Shown: positions 7,154 through 14,502 of the stretch, piece after piece
Position numbering within the stretch: the stretch's first letter is position 1
Layout of the letters: each line of letters begins with the position of its first letter
Assembly: GCA_036741355.1 (NCBI GenBank)
Contig: DAINSK010000035.1
Coordinates: 1 to 36,595 of the forward strand
Origin: JBBRGK01 sp036741355
GTDB taxonomy: Bacteria; Chloroflexota; Dehalococcoidia; CAUJGQ01
Direction of reading: 5' to 3'
DNA length: 36,595 nt
Position numbers and translations under genes: made by a program
Notes under the pieces: model-generated
The model's database searches: none
The model's input: the letters and a program-made list of their open reading frames with translations, nothing else
What the model was told of the DNA's origin: nothing

Positions 7154-8149
7154 CTATCGCGCTCGACCGGGGTCGGCGCCGCCGTAGATCCGGCGCACGA
7201 TGTCCTCGATCTCGGGCTCTTCGATGGTCAGGTCGCGCAGGCGGACGCGAGCGGCGACGGCGGCGATCAGCGCCGCGGCGGTCGTTTCGGACCGGTGGAA
7301 ACGGAGCCACTGGCGCGGTCCGTCCACCTTTTCGACGATCGCCCCGGGCACATCTATTGGCGGCGCCGGCTCTTCCAGGTCCACCACCAGCATGCGCTCG
7401 TCGCCAAAGCGCTCCTTGATGGCGGACAGACTGCCATCGTAGATGAGGTGGCCGCGGTCGATGATCATCACGCGCGAACAGAGCCGCTCGATATCCGAAA
7501 TGTCGTGCGTCGTCAGCAACACGGTCACGCCGCGTTCGCGGTTCAACTCGGCCAGAAATTCCCGGATCCGCGCTTTCACGACGACGTCGAGACCGATGGT
7601 TGGCTCGTCGAGGTACAGGATCTCCGGGTCGTGCAGCAGCGACGCTGCCAGGTCGCCGCGCATGCGCTGGCCCAATGACAGCTGGCGAACGGGCGTGTCG
7701 AGCACCGGTCCGAGGTCTAACAACTCGACGAACGTGTCCAGGTTTACGCGAAAACGTTCGACCGGCACCCGATAGATATAGCGGAGCAGGTCAAATGAGT
7801 CGCGCAGCGGCAGGTCCCACCAGAGCTGCGTGCGCTGACCGAATACCATGCCGATGTGGCGCGTCAGCTCGATGCGGCGGCGCGACGGGTCGAGACCGGC
7901 CACGCGAACCAGACCGCTGCTGGGCACGAGGATGCCGGTGAGCATCTTGATCGTGGTGGATTTGCCGGCTCCGTTGGGGCCGATGTAGCCGACCATTTCG
8001 CCCGGCTGGATCGAGAACGAGATGCCGTCAACCGCGCGCACGTCGATCGTTTCGCGCGCGAGCTTTCCCAGCAAGCCGCGGGCTCCTTGGCGCTTGCGAG
8101 AGACGGCAAACCGCTTCTCCAGGTTTTCGACGCTAACGATTGGGGCCAT
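7154..8149 (-). CDS. ABC-2 exporter ATPase (COG4586-like)
   Basis: This encodes a 331-residue ATP-binding subunit. Walker A is GPNGAGKST, the signature motif is the LSLGQRMR variant typical of this subgroup, Walker B is EILYLDEPT, and the switch histidine is in TTHD. A C-terminal extension of ~90 residues follows the nucleotide-binding domain. It is the last gene of a three-gene minus-strand operon after two permeases; 59 bases carrying a hairpin repeat separate it from the nearer permease. Relatives are described as NatA-like or daunorubicin-type exporters. Substrate is unknown. Confidence 0.92.
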   Translation of the reverse strand: MAPIVSVENLEKRFAVSRKRQGARGLLGKLARETIDVRAVDGISFSIQPGEMVGYIGPNGAGKSTTIKMLTGILVPSSGLVRVAGLDPSRRRIELTRHIGMVFGQRTQLWWDLPLRDSFDLLRYIYRVPVERFRVNLDTFVELLDLGPVLDTPVRQLSLGQRMRGDLAASLLHDPEILYLDEPTIGLDVVVKARIREFLAELNRERGVTVLLTTHDISDIERLCSRVMIIDRGHLIYDGSLSAIKERFGDERMLVVDLEEPAPPIDVPGAIVEKVDGPRQWLRFHRSETTAAALIAAVAARVRLRDLTIEEPEIEDIVRRIYGGADPGRAR

Positions 8150-8158
8150 GGTGGAGAA

Positions 8159-8203
8159 ACCTCACCCCCTACCCCTCTCCATCAATTTTGATGGAGAGGG
8201 GCG
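8159..8203. repeat. dispersed hairpin repeat, copy A
   Basis: ACCTCACCCC is followed by a perfect hairpin: CCCCTCTCCATCAA (8172-8185), a 2-base loop and TTGATGGAGAGGGG (8188-8201). It fills the space between the second permease and the ATPase gene. It has the same architecture (CCTCACCCC plus C-rich stem) as the copies at 31468 and 31571. It may attenuate ATPase expression or act on mRNA stability. Confidence 0.8.
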
Positions 8204-8208
8204 ATCCG

Positions 8209-9012
8209 TTAACTTCCCGTGCTGCGGTAGTGGCGAACGCCGAAGTTCCAGATGCGCCCTGCAACGACGACCAGAACGATGGCGACGACCGGCGAAGCGA
8301 AGCGCACAAACTCCGGCGCTCCGAGCGGGTCCGGCTTGCCGAGGACGTAGAGCGACGGGAAGTAATTTACGAAGGCGAGCGGTACGACGAAGATGACCAA
8401 CCGCTGTATCCAGGCTCCGAAGACCTGCAACGGGTATTGTGTCAGTAACTGACCCCCGTGCGTGACCAAGTTGATAACCTCCATGGAGCGGACCGCCCAG
8501 AAGGCACTGGTGGCGCCAACTACCCAGACCGACGCGAAGATCGGGATCGACCAGACCGGCATCAGCGTCAGTACAAGGACCCTGCCGGCGGTCCAGTGGA
8601 TGTCCGTCCTTGCCAGTGCGAGGGCGAACACCAGGGCACCCTGGCCAAATGCGCCGAATCGACGCAGTGTGAAGTCCAGCGTAACCACCTGGAACAGCGC
8701 CCCGAGTGGGCGGATCAGCACCATGTCGAAATCGCCGCTCTGGATCAGCACAGGTAGCTGGTCTAGCTGCCCGACGGCAATGTCGCTCAGTTGAAAGGCC
8801 ATGTACGAGGTCCCATAGAGAAAGGCGACCTCGCCCAGCGACCAGCCGGCCAGGTATGGAAGGTGAGCGAAGATCACCAGCACCACGGCGAAGTCGGTAA
8901 AAGAGAGCGAGAAAGAGCCAACGAGCTGTAATACGAAAGAGACACGGTACTGAAGCTGCGCCCGCATACGCGCCGCCATGATATGGACGTAGATACTCAG
9001 CAGGTCAGCCAC
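8209..9012 (-). CDS. ABC-2 exporter permease (COG3694-like, DUF990 family)
   Basis: This encodes 267 residues with about six hydrophobic segments, for example FVLQLVGSFSLSFTDFAVVL and FVRFASPVVAIVLVVVAGRI, and the family-typical SGDFDMVLIRPLG before a cytoplasmic loop. The GTG start at 9012 overlaps the end of the other permease by 8 bases, so they are probably made together as a heterodimeric membrane pair. With the downstream ATPase they form a complete exporter. Confidence 0.88.
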   Translation of the reverse strand: MADLLSIYVHIMAARMRAQLQYRVSFVLQLVGSFSLSFTDFAVVLVIFAHLPYLAGWSLGEVAFLYGTSYMAFQLSDIAVGQLDQLPVLIQSGDFDMVLIRPLGALFQVVTLDFTLRRFGAFGQGALVFALALARTDIHWTAGRVLVLTLMPVWSIPIFASVWVVGATSAFWAVRSMEVINLVTHGGQLLTQYPLQVFGAWIQRLVIFVVPLAFVNYFPSLYVLGKPDPLGAPEFVRFASPVVAIVLVVVAGRIWNFGVRHYRSTGS

Positions 9013-9823
9013 CCTGGATCACCACTTTGCGCGTAGCTGCGGCGAGCATCAGCCGCCCGACCAGCAGCAAAACGACCGCCCAGCCGGCCTGGAATGCCAG
9101 TGCCGCCGCCAGGTCTAGTCCCTGCGCCTTCTCCAGGAATACGTTCACCGGCGTGGCAAGCATCGCTGCAAACGGCAGCATCTCGCTAACCGTCCTCAGA
9201 GCGCCCGGAAAGAATGCAATTGGTATGGCGAAGCCCGAGAAGAATGTCCACACAGCCTGCATGATCGTCCCAACGCCGCGGTAGTCGAGCAGCCAGAACG
9301 CCGAGAGGTTGACCATGAAGCGCAGTGCGAAGCTGACGCAAACCCCGAGCTCCACGCTCAGCGCAAAGGCGAGCCACGTCCACGGATGCTGCGGAAAACG
9401 CAGGTGAAAAGCGAGCGCCCCGACGATGAACGGCGGGATTCCACGAAAGATCAGGTGATAGACGGAACGTCCGAGGTCCTGCGCGAGCCAGTAGAACTGG
9501 TAATCGATCGGCCTTGAAAAATCTGTCACCACCGCGCCGGAGCGTACACCGAGCGCGATCTCCCACCAACCCCACAGGAAGATCGCCATGATGATCCCCT
9601 GGGAGACGAACGTGTACGTCAACGTATCGCTGAGGTCGTAGCCGCCGACGTCGGCGTGACCGCTAAACAGCGCCACGAACACGTAGGCGCGTAGGAAGCC
9701 GAATACCGTGTTGGTGACGACTCCGGCAAAAGTAGCGGCGCGGTAGGTCGCGTAACGCCGAAAGCCGCGCAGGCCGACCTGCCAATAGAGCGATGCCGCA
9801 TCGCAGGTCGCACGTGCAGACAT
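9005..9823 (-). CDS. ABC-2 exporter permease (COG4587-like, DUF990 family)
   Basis: This encodes 272 residues with about six membrane segments. The opening YWQVGLRGFRRYATYRAATF and the motif SGAVVTDFSRPIDYQFYWLA are typical of this permease family. ATG at 9823. It is the first gene of the operon permease-permease-ATPase on the minus strand. No substrate-binding protein is encoded nearby, consistent with export. No further specificity can be read from the sequence. Confidence 0.88.
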   Translation of the reverse strand: MSARATCDAASLYWQVGLRGFRRYATYRAATFAGVVTNTVFGFLRAYVFVALFSGHADVGGYDLSDTLTYTFVSQGIIMAIFLWGWWEIALGVRSGAVVTDFSRPIDYQFYWLAQDLGRSVYHLIFRGIPPFIVGALAFHLRFPQHPWTWLAFALSVELGVCVSFALRFMVNLSAFWLLDYRGVGTIMQAVWTFFSGFAIPIAFFPGALRTVSEMLPFAAMLATPVNVFLEKAQGLDLAAALAFQAGWAVVLLLVGRLMLAAATRKVVIQGG

Positions 9824-10055
9824 CTGCCGGCCGCTCCCCTCGCCCGCCCGGGCGACGTGCTATTTCGACGGCACGCAGAATGCCCGGTCACCCCAAAATG
9901 GGGGCCGGGTTGATCCACTTGCGCGGACGCACGCCGGAGTATATCAGCCGCCTGAGAACGATGCTACCGCCGGAGTAGTCCCGTGGATCCAGTACCTGCG
10001 CCCACCTCAAGGGCGCCATCGCCAACTACGATGGCGCCGCCGACCTGCTCACCCA
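9824..10055. other. intergenic region upstream of the ABC operon
   Basis: No gene is supported. An imperfect hairpin (CCCGG..CCCC, AAAAT, GGGG..CCGGG) lies at about 9883-9909. A plus-strand frame ending at 10080 reads ANYDGAADLLTHYDDSPLD and may be the tail of a lost gene. The exporter promoter should lie here on the minus strand, but I see no convincing boxes. Confidence 0.35.
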
Positions 10056-10592
10056 CTACGACGACTCGCCGCTGGACTGAGAAGCGGCCGGCGCAAGCAC
10101 CACCCCCCAATCGGAGCGAAGGGGGCGTACCTGAAAGTCCTCAACCGCCAAGCGCAGCAAATCCGCCAAATTAATCAAGCCGGTCGGCAGGTGAGCCCTG
10201 GTGAGCTCGGGCCTGCCTACCATAGCGCCGGCATAGAGGTGCAGGTGAGGAACGACTACGTGGCTGTGTCCCGCGGGATGCCAGTGATACGCGATGATAT
10301 CGCGGTGATCGCCATCTTTGAGGGCATAGATGTAGCCGGCAGTCTGAACTTCCCAGTTTTCGACATCATCCGTGCTCTGAACGAGGCGGTACTCTGTGTC
10401 CACCGACAGTAATATTCGTGCTGGTCCACGCATCGGAGCCGGAACCTGACCGAGTGTTAGCAAGCGGGGTGACTGGGCGGGCTCCCTTCCGCCCCGTCCT
10501 ATCCGCAGAACCGCATTGGTCACACACGAGAGCTGTCGCTGTAGCTCGCCAGTGAACGTTGCAACGGCAAGAGCCGGGGTTTTACCTGACAC
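10056..10592 (-). CDS. unrecognised protein of a two-gene pair, possibly toxin-like
   Basis: This encodes 178 residues from a GTG start at 10592 that overlaps the upstream small gene by 11 bases. The central part alternates strands and histidines: EVQTAGYIYALKDGDHRDII, YHWHPAGHSH and PHLHLYAG. A clustered HxH/HxHxH arrangement suggests metal binding or a nuclease-like site. It faintly recalls small DUF6516-type proteins; I cannot confirm this. Overlap with a small acidic partner is typical of toxin-antitoxin organisation. Function unknown. Confidence 0.65.
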   Translation of the reverse strand: MSGKTPALAVATFTGELQRQLSCVTNAVLRIGRGGREPAQSPRLLTLGQVPAPMRGPARILLSVDTEYRLVQSTDDVENWEVQTAGYIYALKDGDHRDIIAYHWHPAGHSHVVVPHLHLYAGAMVGRPELTRAHLPTGLINLADLLRLAVEDFQVRPLRSDWGVVLAPAASQSSGESS

Positions 10593-10800
10593 CCGCGATC
10601 ACGGCTGCCACGTTCATCACTTCGGGCCGGTCCGGATCGTCGTCGTAATAGCCAGCGTCCCAGCGCTCGAGGAATTCCGCGCCGCTGGTGCCCAGGTACA
10701 TCTGAGCGCGGGCGTTTAGCAGCTCCCAGCCTTCTTCTAACGTCATCTCGTCCGGCCCGGGATCGTAGTCAGATTTCCTTTTCTTCGCCCTGGTTACCAT
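10582..10800 (-). CDS. small acidic protein, partner of the downstream gene
   Basis: This encodes 72 residues from ATG 10800; a GTG at 10803 is also in frame. A lysine-rich start (RAKKRKSDYDPG) is followed by MTLEEGWELLNARAQMYLG, GAEFLERWDAGYYDDDPDRP and a hydrophobic end. The phrase GTSGAEFLERWDAG..DDDPDRPEV looks like a conserved block of small antitoxin-like proteins, but I cannot name the family. It overlaps the next gene by 11 bases. An 86-base gap separates the pair from the DUF499 gene upstream, so read-through from the defence operon is possible. Confidence 0.65.
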   Translation of the reverse strand: MVTRAKKRKSDYDPGPDEMTLEEGWELLNARAQMYLGTSGAEFLERWDAGYYDDDPDRPEVMNVAAVIAGVR

Positions 10801-10886
10801 CACCGCACCGCCTTGTTATCTGTATTGTCGCACGCCGGCGCGAGGATGGGCAGGGCCGGACCCGCTCGTGCGATGCGGCTGCCCGC

Positions 10887-13800
10887 TCACCCCTCCTCGA
10901 AGCTCGCGGAGTCGAACTTGAGCGTGCGGGCGTTTTCTGTGATCACGCGCTGCACGTCTTCAGAGAAGCCTTCGCTGTCCGCCTTCAGCTCCAGCGTGAG
11001 CTCGACGCTCACGCCCGGCTTCATCAGCCGTGCCACGATCTCGTTGGCGATCTGCTGCGCCTGCGTACTGAGTTTGAGCGGGTCGAGCCTGGCGCTGCCG
11101 TGGAAGCGGCGCGGCAGACGCGGCGCGGGCGGCGCGGGCGGCGCCTGCGACGCTCCTTCTGCAACACCCGGCCGCCGTGGCTCCGACGCGGGCTGCGGCT
11201 CGACGGTCGCGGTTGACTGCGGCGCTTCCTGCCCCTTTTCGCGTGCGATCTGCGCCGCGGCGGCATCACGGCCGACGAGCACAGCGTCGGCGTTCAAATA
11301 GGCGCTGCCGGGGCGACCGAAGACGAGTCCGACGAAGCTGCCATCGCCGCGCACGCCCTGGGCGTAGCCGAAGAAGTCGGTCGAGGCCATCCCTTCGCGC
11401 ACCGTGGCCAGCAGCACTTCCTCGTCGCGCAGGCGCGGAAAGTAGAGGTAGCTGCAGAGGTCGCGCCAGACCGTTTGTAGCGCTACGTGGGTCACGCCGT
11501 CTGTAAAGTAGAGCTGTGCGAGCCAGCGCTCCAGGTGCAGGGGCGCCCAGACGGTGACCAGCGCGTCCTCGACCCGCAGCTTGGCGGCGGCACGGGCCGC
11601 CACGCCGCCGCCGGACGACAGCTCTGCGCGGCCGCTATCCAGCGCCGAAGCTTTCCAGCGCACCTGGCCGCCATCTTGCACGTCCGCGCCGGGCGTCAGC
11701 AGCCAGCGATAGGCGTTTTGCAGCTTCGCCTCCACGCCTGCCTCGGCATCCCGCTGGCTGTTGGCCGCCTGCCGCTTGCGACCCGCGTCGAGGTCGAGCC
11801 GGTCGGCGTCTTCCAGCACCGACTTCCAGGCAAGCATGCGGCGCGTCTCGTCCACCAGCGCCTCGCGGTCGGCAGCGTCACAGGCGAGGAAGACGAGCAT
11901 GTTGCGATACTGACGCGGCGCGTTGCCGCGCGTCTCCAGCAGGCGCTGCGCCTCGGGCTGCGCCGTGCCGCCGCCGCGCTCGTGGGCGAAGCGCGGCGAG
12001 AGCACCACCAGCCGCGCCTGGGCCTGGTCGCCCACATCACCGGTGTCCTGTGGGCAGACGTGGACGCCACCGAAGTCGTGGCTGCTGCCGGCCAGCTGCT
12101 TCAGCCGCGCTTCCAACTCGCGCCAGACCTCGGGCGCCTGCACCTTCTCGGCGCGGTCGGCGACGGTGCGGTTGAGGTTGGGCTGCACGGCGAACCAGTA
12201 GCGGCCGGTGTCGGAGGCGTAGAGGTAGGCGAGGCGCGAGCGCATGCTGACCAGCGTCTCGCGGTACGTGCCGGCGCTCTGATCCGGCTCCAGCACCCCG
12301 AGCAGCACGTGCGTGTCCTCGACACCGGGGGCGGCCTTCTGCGGCGGGCTGCCGAGGAAGACGGCGCGCGCCGCCCGCTGGCAGGCCTGGTAGCGCCCCC
12401 AGAGCGGTCGCGCGTCGTCCATCCGCTTCGGCTCTGAGCCTTCGCCGGCCACGTCCTTGTCGATCACCGCGCCCCACTGCTCGCTGAGGTAGGTGAGCAG
12501 CTCGGCGCGCACGGCCGGGTCGTCGAGCGGCAGGGAGCCGGGCATGATCAGCGGCGAGCGGTCGCCGCGCTGCCAGAGCGCGTGGATCACTGCCGCCATC
12601 AGCCGCAGCACGCCGCGCGTGCGTTGGAAGTTGGCGAGCGTGGACCAGTCCTGGTAGAGCCGGTCGAACAGCTCCGGGTGGACGGGATAGCACTCACGCA
12701 GCCGTTCCAGGTAGGCGGGCTCGCTCGCCTCGCGCGGCAGGTCGGAGCGGTTGCGGCGGTACGCCTCCCAGAACGCCTCACAGACCTGGTCGCGGCGGGC
12801 GAGGTCCTCGGGCGAGAGAGCGTCGAACAGCCGCCGCCGCACGACCTCGAAGCCGTCCTCGGGCGTCACCGGCTCGTAGGGGACGGAGATGCGCTCGAAC
12901 GCCTTCTCGATGCGCCGCTTCGCCTCCTCGCCCGCCTGGCCGCCCAGCTCGACGTCCGACTCGGGGATCGTCGCCACCAGCAGGGCGCGCGGCGTCGCCT
13001 TGACTGCCTCAGTGAGCTGCTGCATGAAGGTCAGGTTCGCCTCGAAGCTGCCGGCTGGCGGGTTTCGGACGCCCTTCAGTTGACGCACGAAGGCGACGAA
13101 CTCGTCGATCAGGATCAGCGCCGGCGCGTGCTCGCTGAGCAGCCGGTGCAGCTTCTCGCTACCCGGCGCTAGACCGCGCTGATCTTCCTCCAGAACCAGC
13201 TTCAGCCCCGCGGCGCCGCCGAGCTGGTAGGCGATCTCGCCCCAGAGCGTGTTGACCTGCACGCCCAGCTCGGGCACGTCGCGCATCGCCCCGGCCGCGG
13301 TGGAGCCGATGCCGACGAAGACGGCGACGGTAGGCCGCCCAACCTCGGCCGCGCTCAGCTTCGCCTCGGCCAGCAGCCCGACCACCTCGTCGGGCGGCGC
13401 GGGCGTGGCGAGCGTGGCGGCCAGGTGGTAGAGGGCGATCAGGGTGTGCGTCTTGCCGCCGCCGAACGAGGTCTTGAGCTGGATCACCGGGTCGCCGTCG
13501 CCCGCGGCCAAGCGATGCAGGGCGTGGACCAGCAGCCGTCGCATCGAGTTGGTAAGGAAGGTGCGCTGGAAGAAGCGGCCGGGGTCCTGGTACTCGACCG
13601 TGGCGCGGCGGGCGACCACCTGCGAGAGGTCGGCGGCGAACTCGGCGCGGCGGTACGTGCCCTCGGCCACGTCGGCGTTGGGCATTGCCACTTCCCGCCA
13701 GGGCGGGAGGGACCTCTCCCCCGGCCCCTCCCCGATGCGGGGAGGGGAGCTTGGTACGGGATTGGATGCTACTGTGCGGGGCTTGCGGCGAGCCTTTGGC

Positions 13801-14375
13801 GTCTTTGACGCCTCGGGCTTCGGACGCGGCTGTATGGTCTCGGGCGGCGGTTGGGGAGGTGCTGGGGCTTGAAGCACGGCGCGGGGCGCGTTGAGGGTGG
13901 TAATGAGCGTGCGGACTTCGGTGGCGCGGGGGGTGTCGCCCAGGGCGGTGAGCAGCTCGTAGACCTGGCCGAGGCGGGAGGCAGCGGTGATCGGGTCGTC
14001 GAGGCGCTGGTCGAAGTGGGCCCAGTCGTTGCGCAGATCGACCAGGCCGGAGAGCAGCGTGCGCAGGTTGCGGTTGCGGCCGCGCTGCTGCGGGAAGCAG
14101 TCGAGGTTCTGCCGCATGACGCGGGCCAGGTCCTGCGGCTCCAGCGACTTAAGCAGCGCGTCGTAGTCGTCCTGTTTCATCGCGCCGGCGCGGCGGCGCG
14201 CCAGCTCGTCGCGAAACTTCTGCACCGACATATCGGAGAGCGCCGGTAGCACCAGCTTCTCGGGCCACTCTTTGCCGGCGTTGCCGTGGTCGCGCAGCTC
14301 GCGGTGCACGATCGGCGCCATGGCCTCGCACGCCAGCACCAGCGCCCGGCCCAGCAGCGTGTGCGTCTCAGCCAT
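10887..14375 (-). CDS. DUF499-family ATPase with N-terminal HEPN-like domain
   Basis: This encodes 1162 residues from ATG 14375, which has TAGGGGTC just upstream; the frame extends further back but the added residues look non-coding. Residues ~1-150 form a helical HEPN-like (Swt1-type) domain, LLGRALVLACEAM to LVDLRNDWAHFDQ, with the R-N-x-x-A-H motif at 115-120. A Pro-rich linker (~165-230) contains a hairpin-repeat-derived peptide. The ATPase core has SFGGGKTHT (Walker A, 303-311) and LILIDEF (Walker B, ~422-426), typical of DUF499/COG1483. DUF499 proteins, BrxC-like in BREX, are usually paired with adenine methylases. It is the last gene of the five-gene operon, 127 bases after the methylase. 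A role in phage sensing or substrate remodelling is inference. Confidence 0.9.
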   Translation of the reverse strand: MAETHTLLGRALVLACEAMAPIVHRELRDHGNAGKEWPEKLVLPALSDMSVQKFRDELARRRAGAMKQDDYDALLKSLEPQDLARVMRQNLDCFPQQRGRNRNLRTLLSGLVDLRNDWAHFDQRLDDPITAASRLGQVYELLTALGDTPRATEVRTLITTLNAPRAVLQAPAPPQPPPETIQPRPKPEASKTPKARRKPRTVASNPVPSSPPRIGEGPGERSLPPWREVAMPNADVAEGTYRRAEFAADLSQVVARRATVEYQDPGRFFQRTFLTNSMRRLLVHALHRLAAGDGDPVIQLKTSFGGGKTHTLIALYHLAATLATPAPPDEVVGLLAEAKLSAAEVGRPTVAVFVGIGSTAAGAMRDVPELGVQVNTLWGEIAYQLGGAAGLKLVLEEDQRGLAPGSEKLHRLLSEHAPALILIDEFVAFVRQLKGVRNPPAGSFEANLTFMQQLTEAVKATPRALLVATIPESDVELGGQAGEEAKRRIEKAFERISVPYEPVTPEDGFEVVRRRLFDALSPEDLARRDQVCEAFWEAYRRNRSDLPREASEPAYLERLRECYPVHPELFDRLYQDWSTLANFQRTRGVLRLMAAVIHALWQRGDRSPLIMPGSLPLDDPAVRAELLTYLSEQWGAVIDKDVAGEGSEPKRMDDARPLWGRYQACQRAARAVFLGSPPQKAAPGVEDTHVLLGVLEPDQSAGTYRETLVSMRSRLAYLYASDTGRYWFAVQPNLNRTVADRAEKVQAPEVWRELEARLKQLAGSSHDFGGVHVCPQDTGDVGDQAQARLVVLSPRFAHERGGGTAQPEAQRLLETRGNAPRQYRNMLVFLACDAADREALVDETRRMLAWKSVLEDADRLDLDAGRKRQAANSQRDAEAGVEAKLQNAYRWLLTPGADVQDGGQVRWKASALDSGRAELSSGGGVAARAAAKLRVEDALVTVWAPLHLERWLAQLYFTDGVTHVALQTVWRDLCSYLYFPRLRDEEVLLATVREGMASTDFFGYAQGVRGDGSFVGLVFGRPGSAYLNADAVLVGRDAAAAQIAREKGQEAPQSTATVEPQPASEPRRPGVAEGASQAPPAPPAPRLPRRFHGSARLDPLKLSTQAQQIANEIVARLMKPGVSVELTLELKADSEGFSEDVQRVITENARTLKFDSASFEEG
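13712..13750. repeat. dispersed hairpin repeat, copy D, inside the DUF499 coding sequence
   Basis: CCCCTCCCCG (13725-13734), a 3-base loop and CGGGGAGGGG (13738-13747) are preceded by ACCTCTCCCCCGG. On the minus strand it is read in frame as PPRIGEGPGERSLPP, within the linker between HEPN-like and ATPase domains. The frame stays open, so the insertion is tolerated. Confidence 0.75.
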
Positions 14376-14427
14376 GATGACCCCTATCTCTCCGGCCCCG
14401 ATGGCCGCCTTGTATCTTAGCTGCCCC

Positions 14428-14478
14428 GATGGGCCCCCATCTCCCCGGCCCTCTTCCCCCAATCCTAGGGGAAGAGGG
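14428..14478. repeat. dispersed hairpin repeat, copy E, between methylase and DUF499 genes
   Basis: CCCTCTTCCCC (14449-14459), an 8-base loop and GGGGAAGAGGG (14468-14478) form an 11-bp perfect stem. A second small dyad, GATGGG/CCCATC, lies beside it at 14428-14441. It occupies most of the 127-base gap between two genes of the same operon and could tune expression of the last gene. Confidence 0.7.
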
Positions 14479-14502
14479 AGCTATGGCGGGGCCGCGCCCC
14501 GC

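Noticed and set aside
11487..12693. Long reading frames opposite or alongside the DUF499 gene (plus 11487-12437, minus 12037-12693)
   Set aside because: They overlap a gene with clear catalytic motifs and have the Arg/Ala/Pro-rich composition expected of shadow frames in GC-rich DNA.
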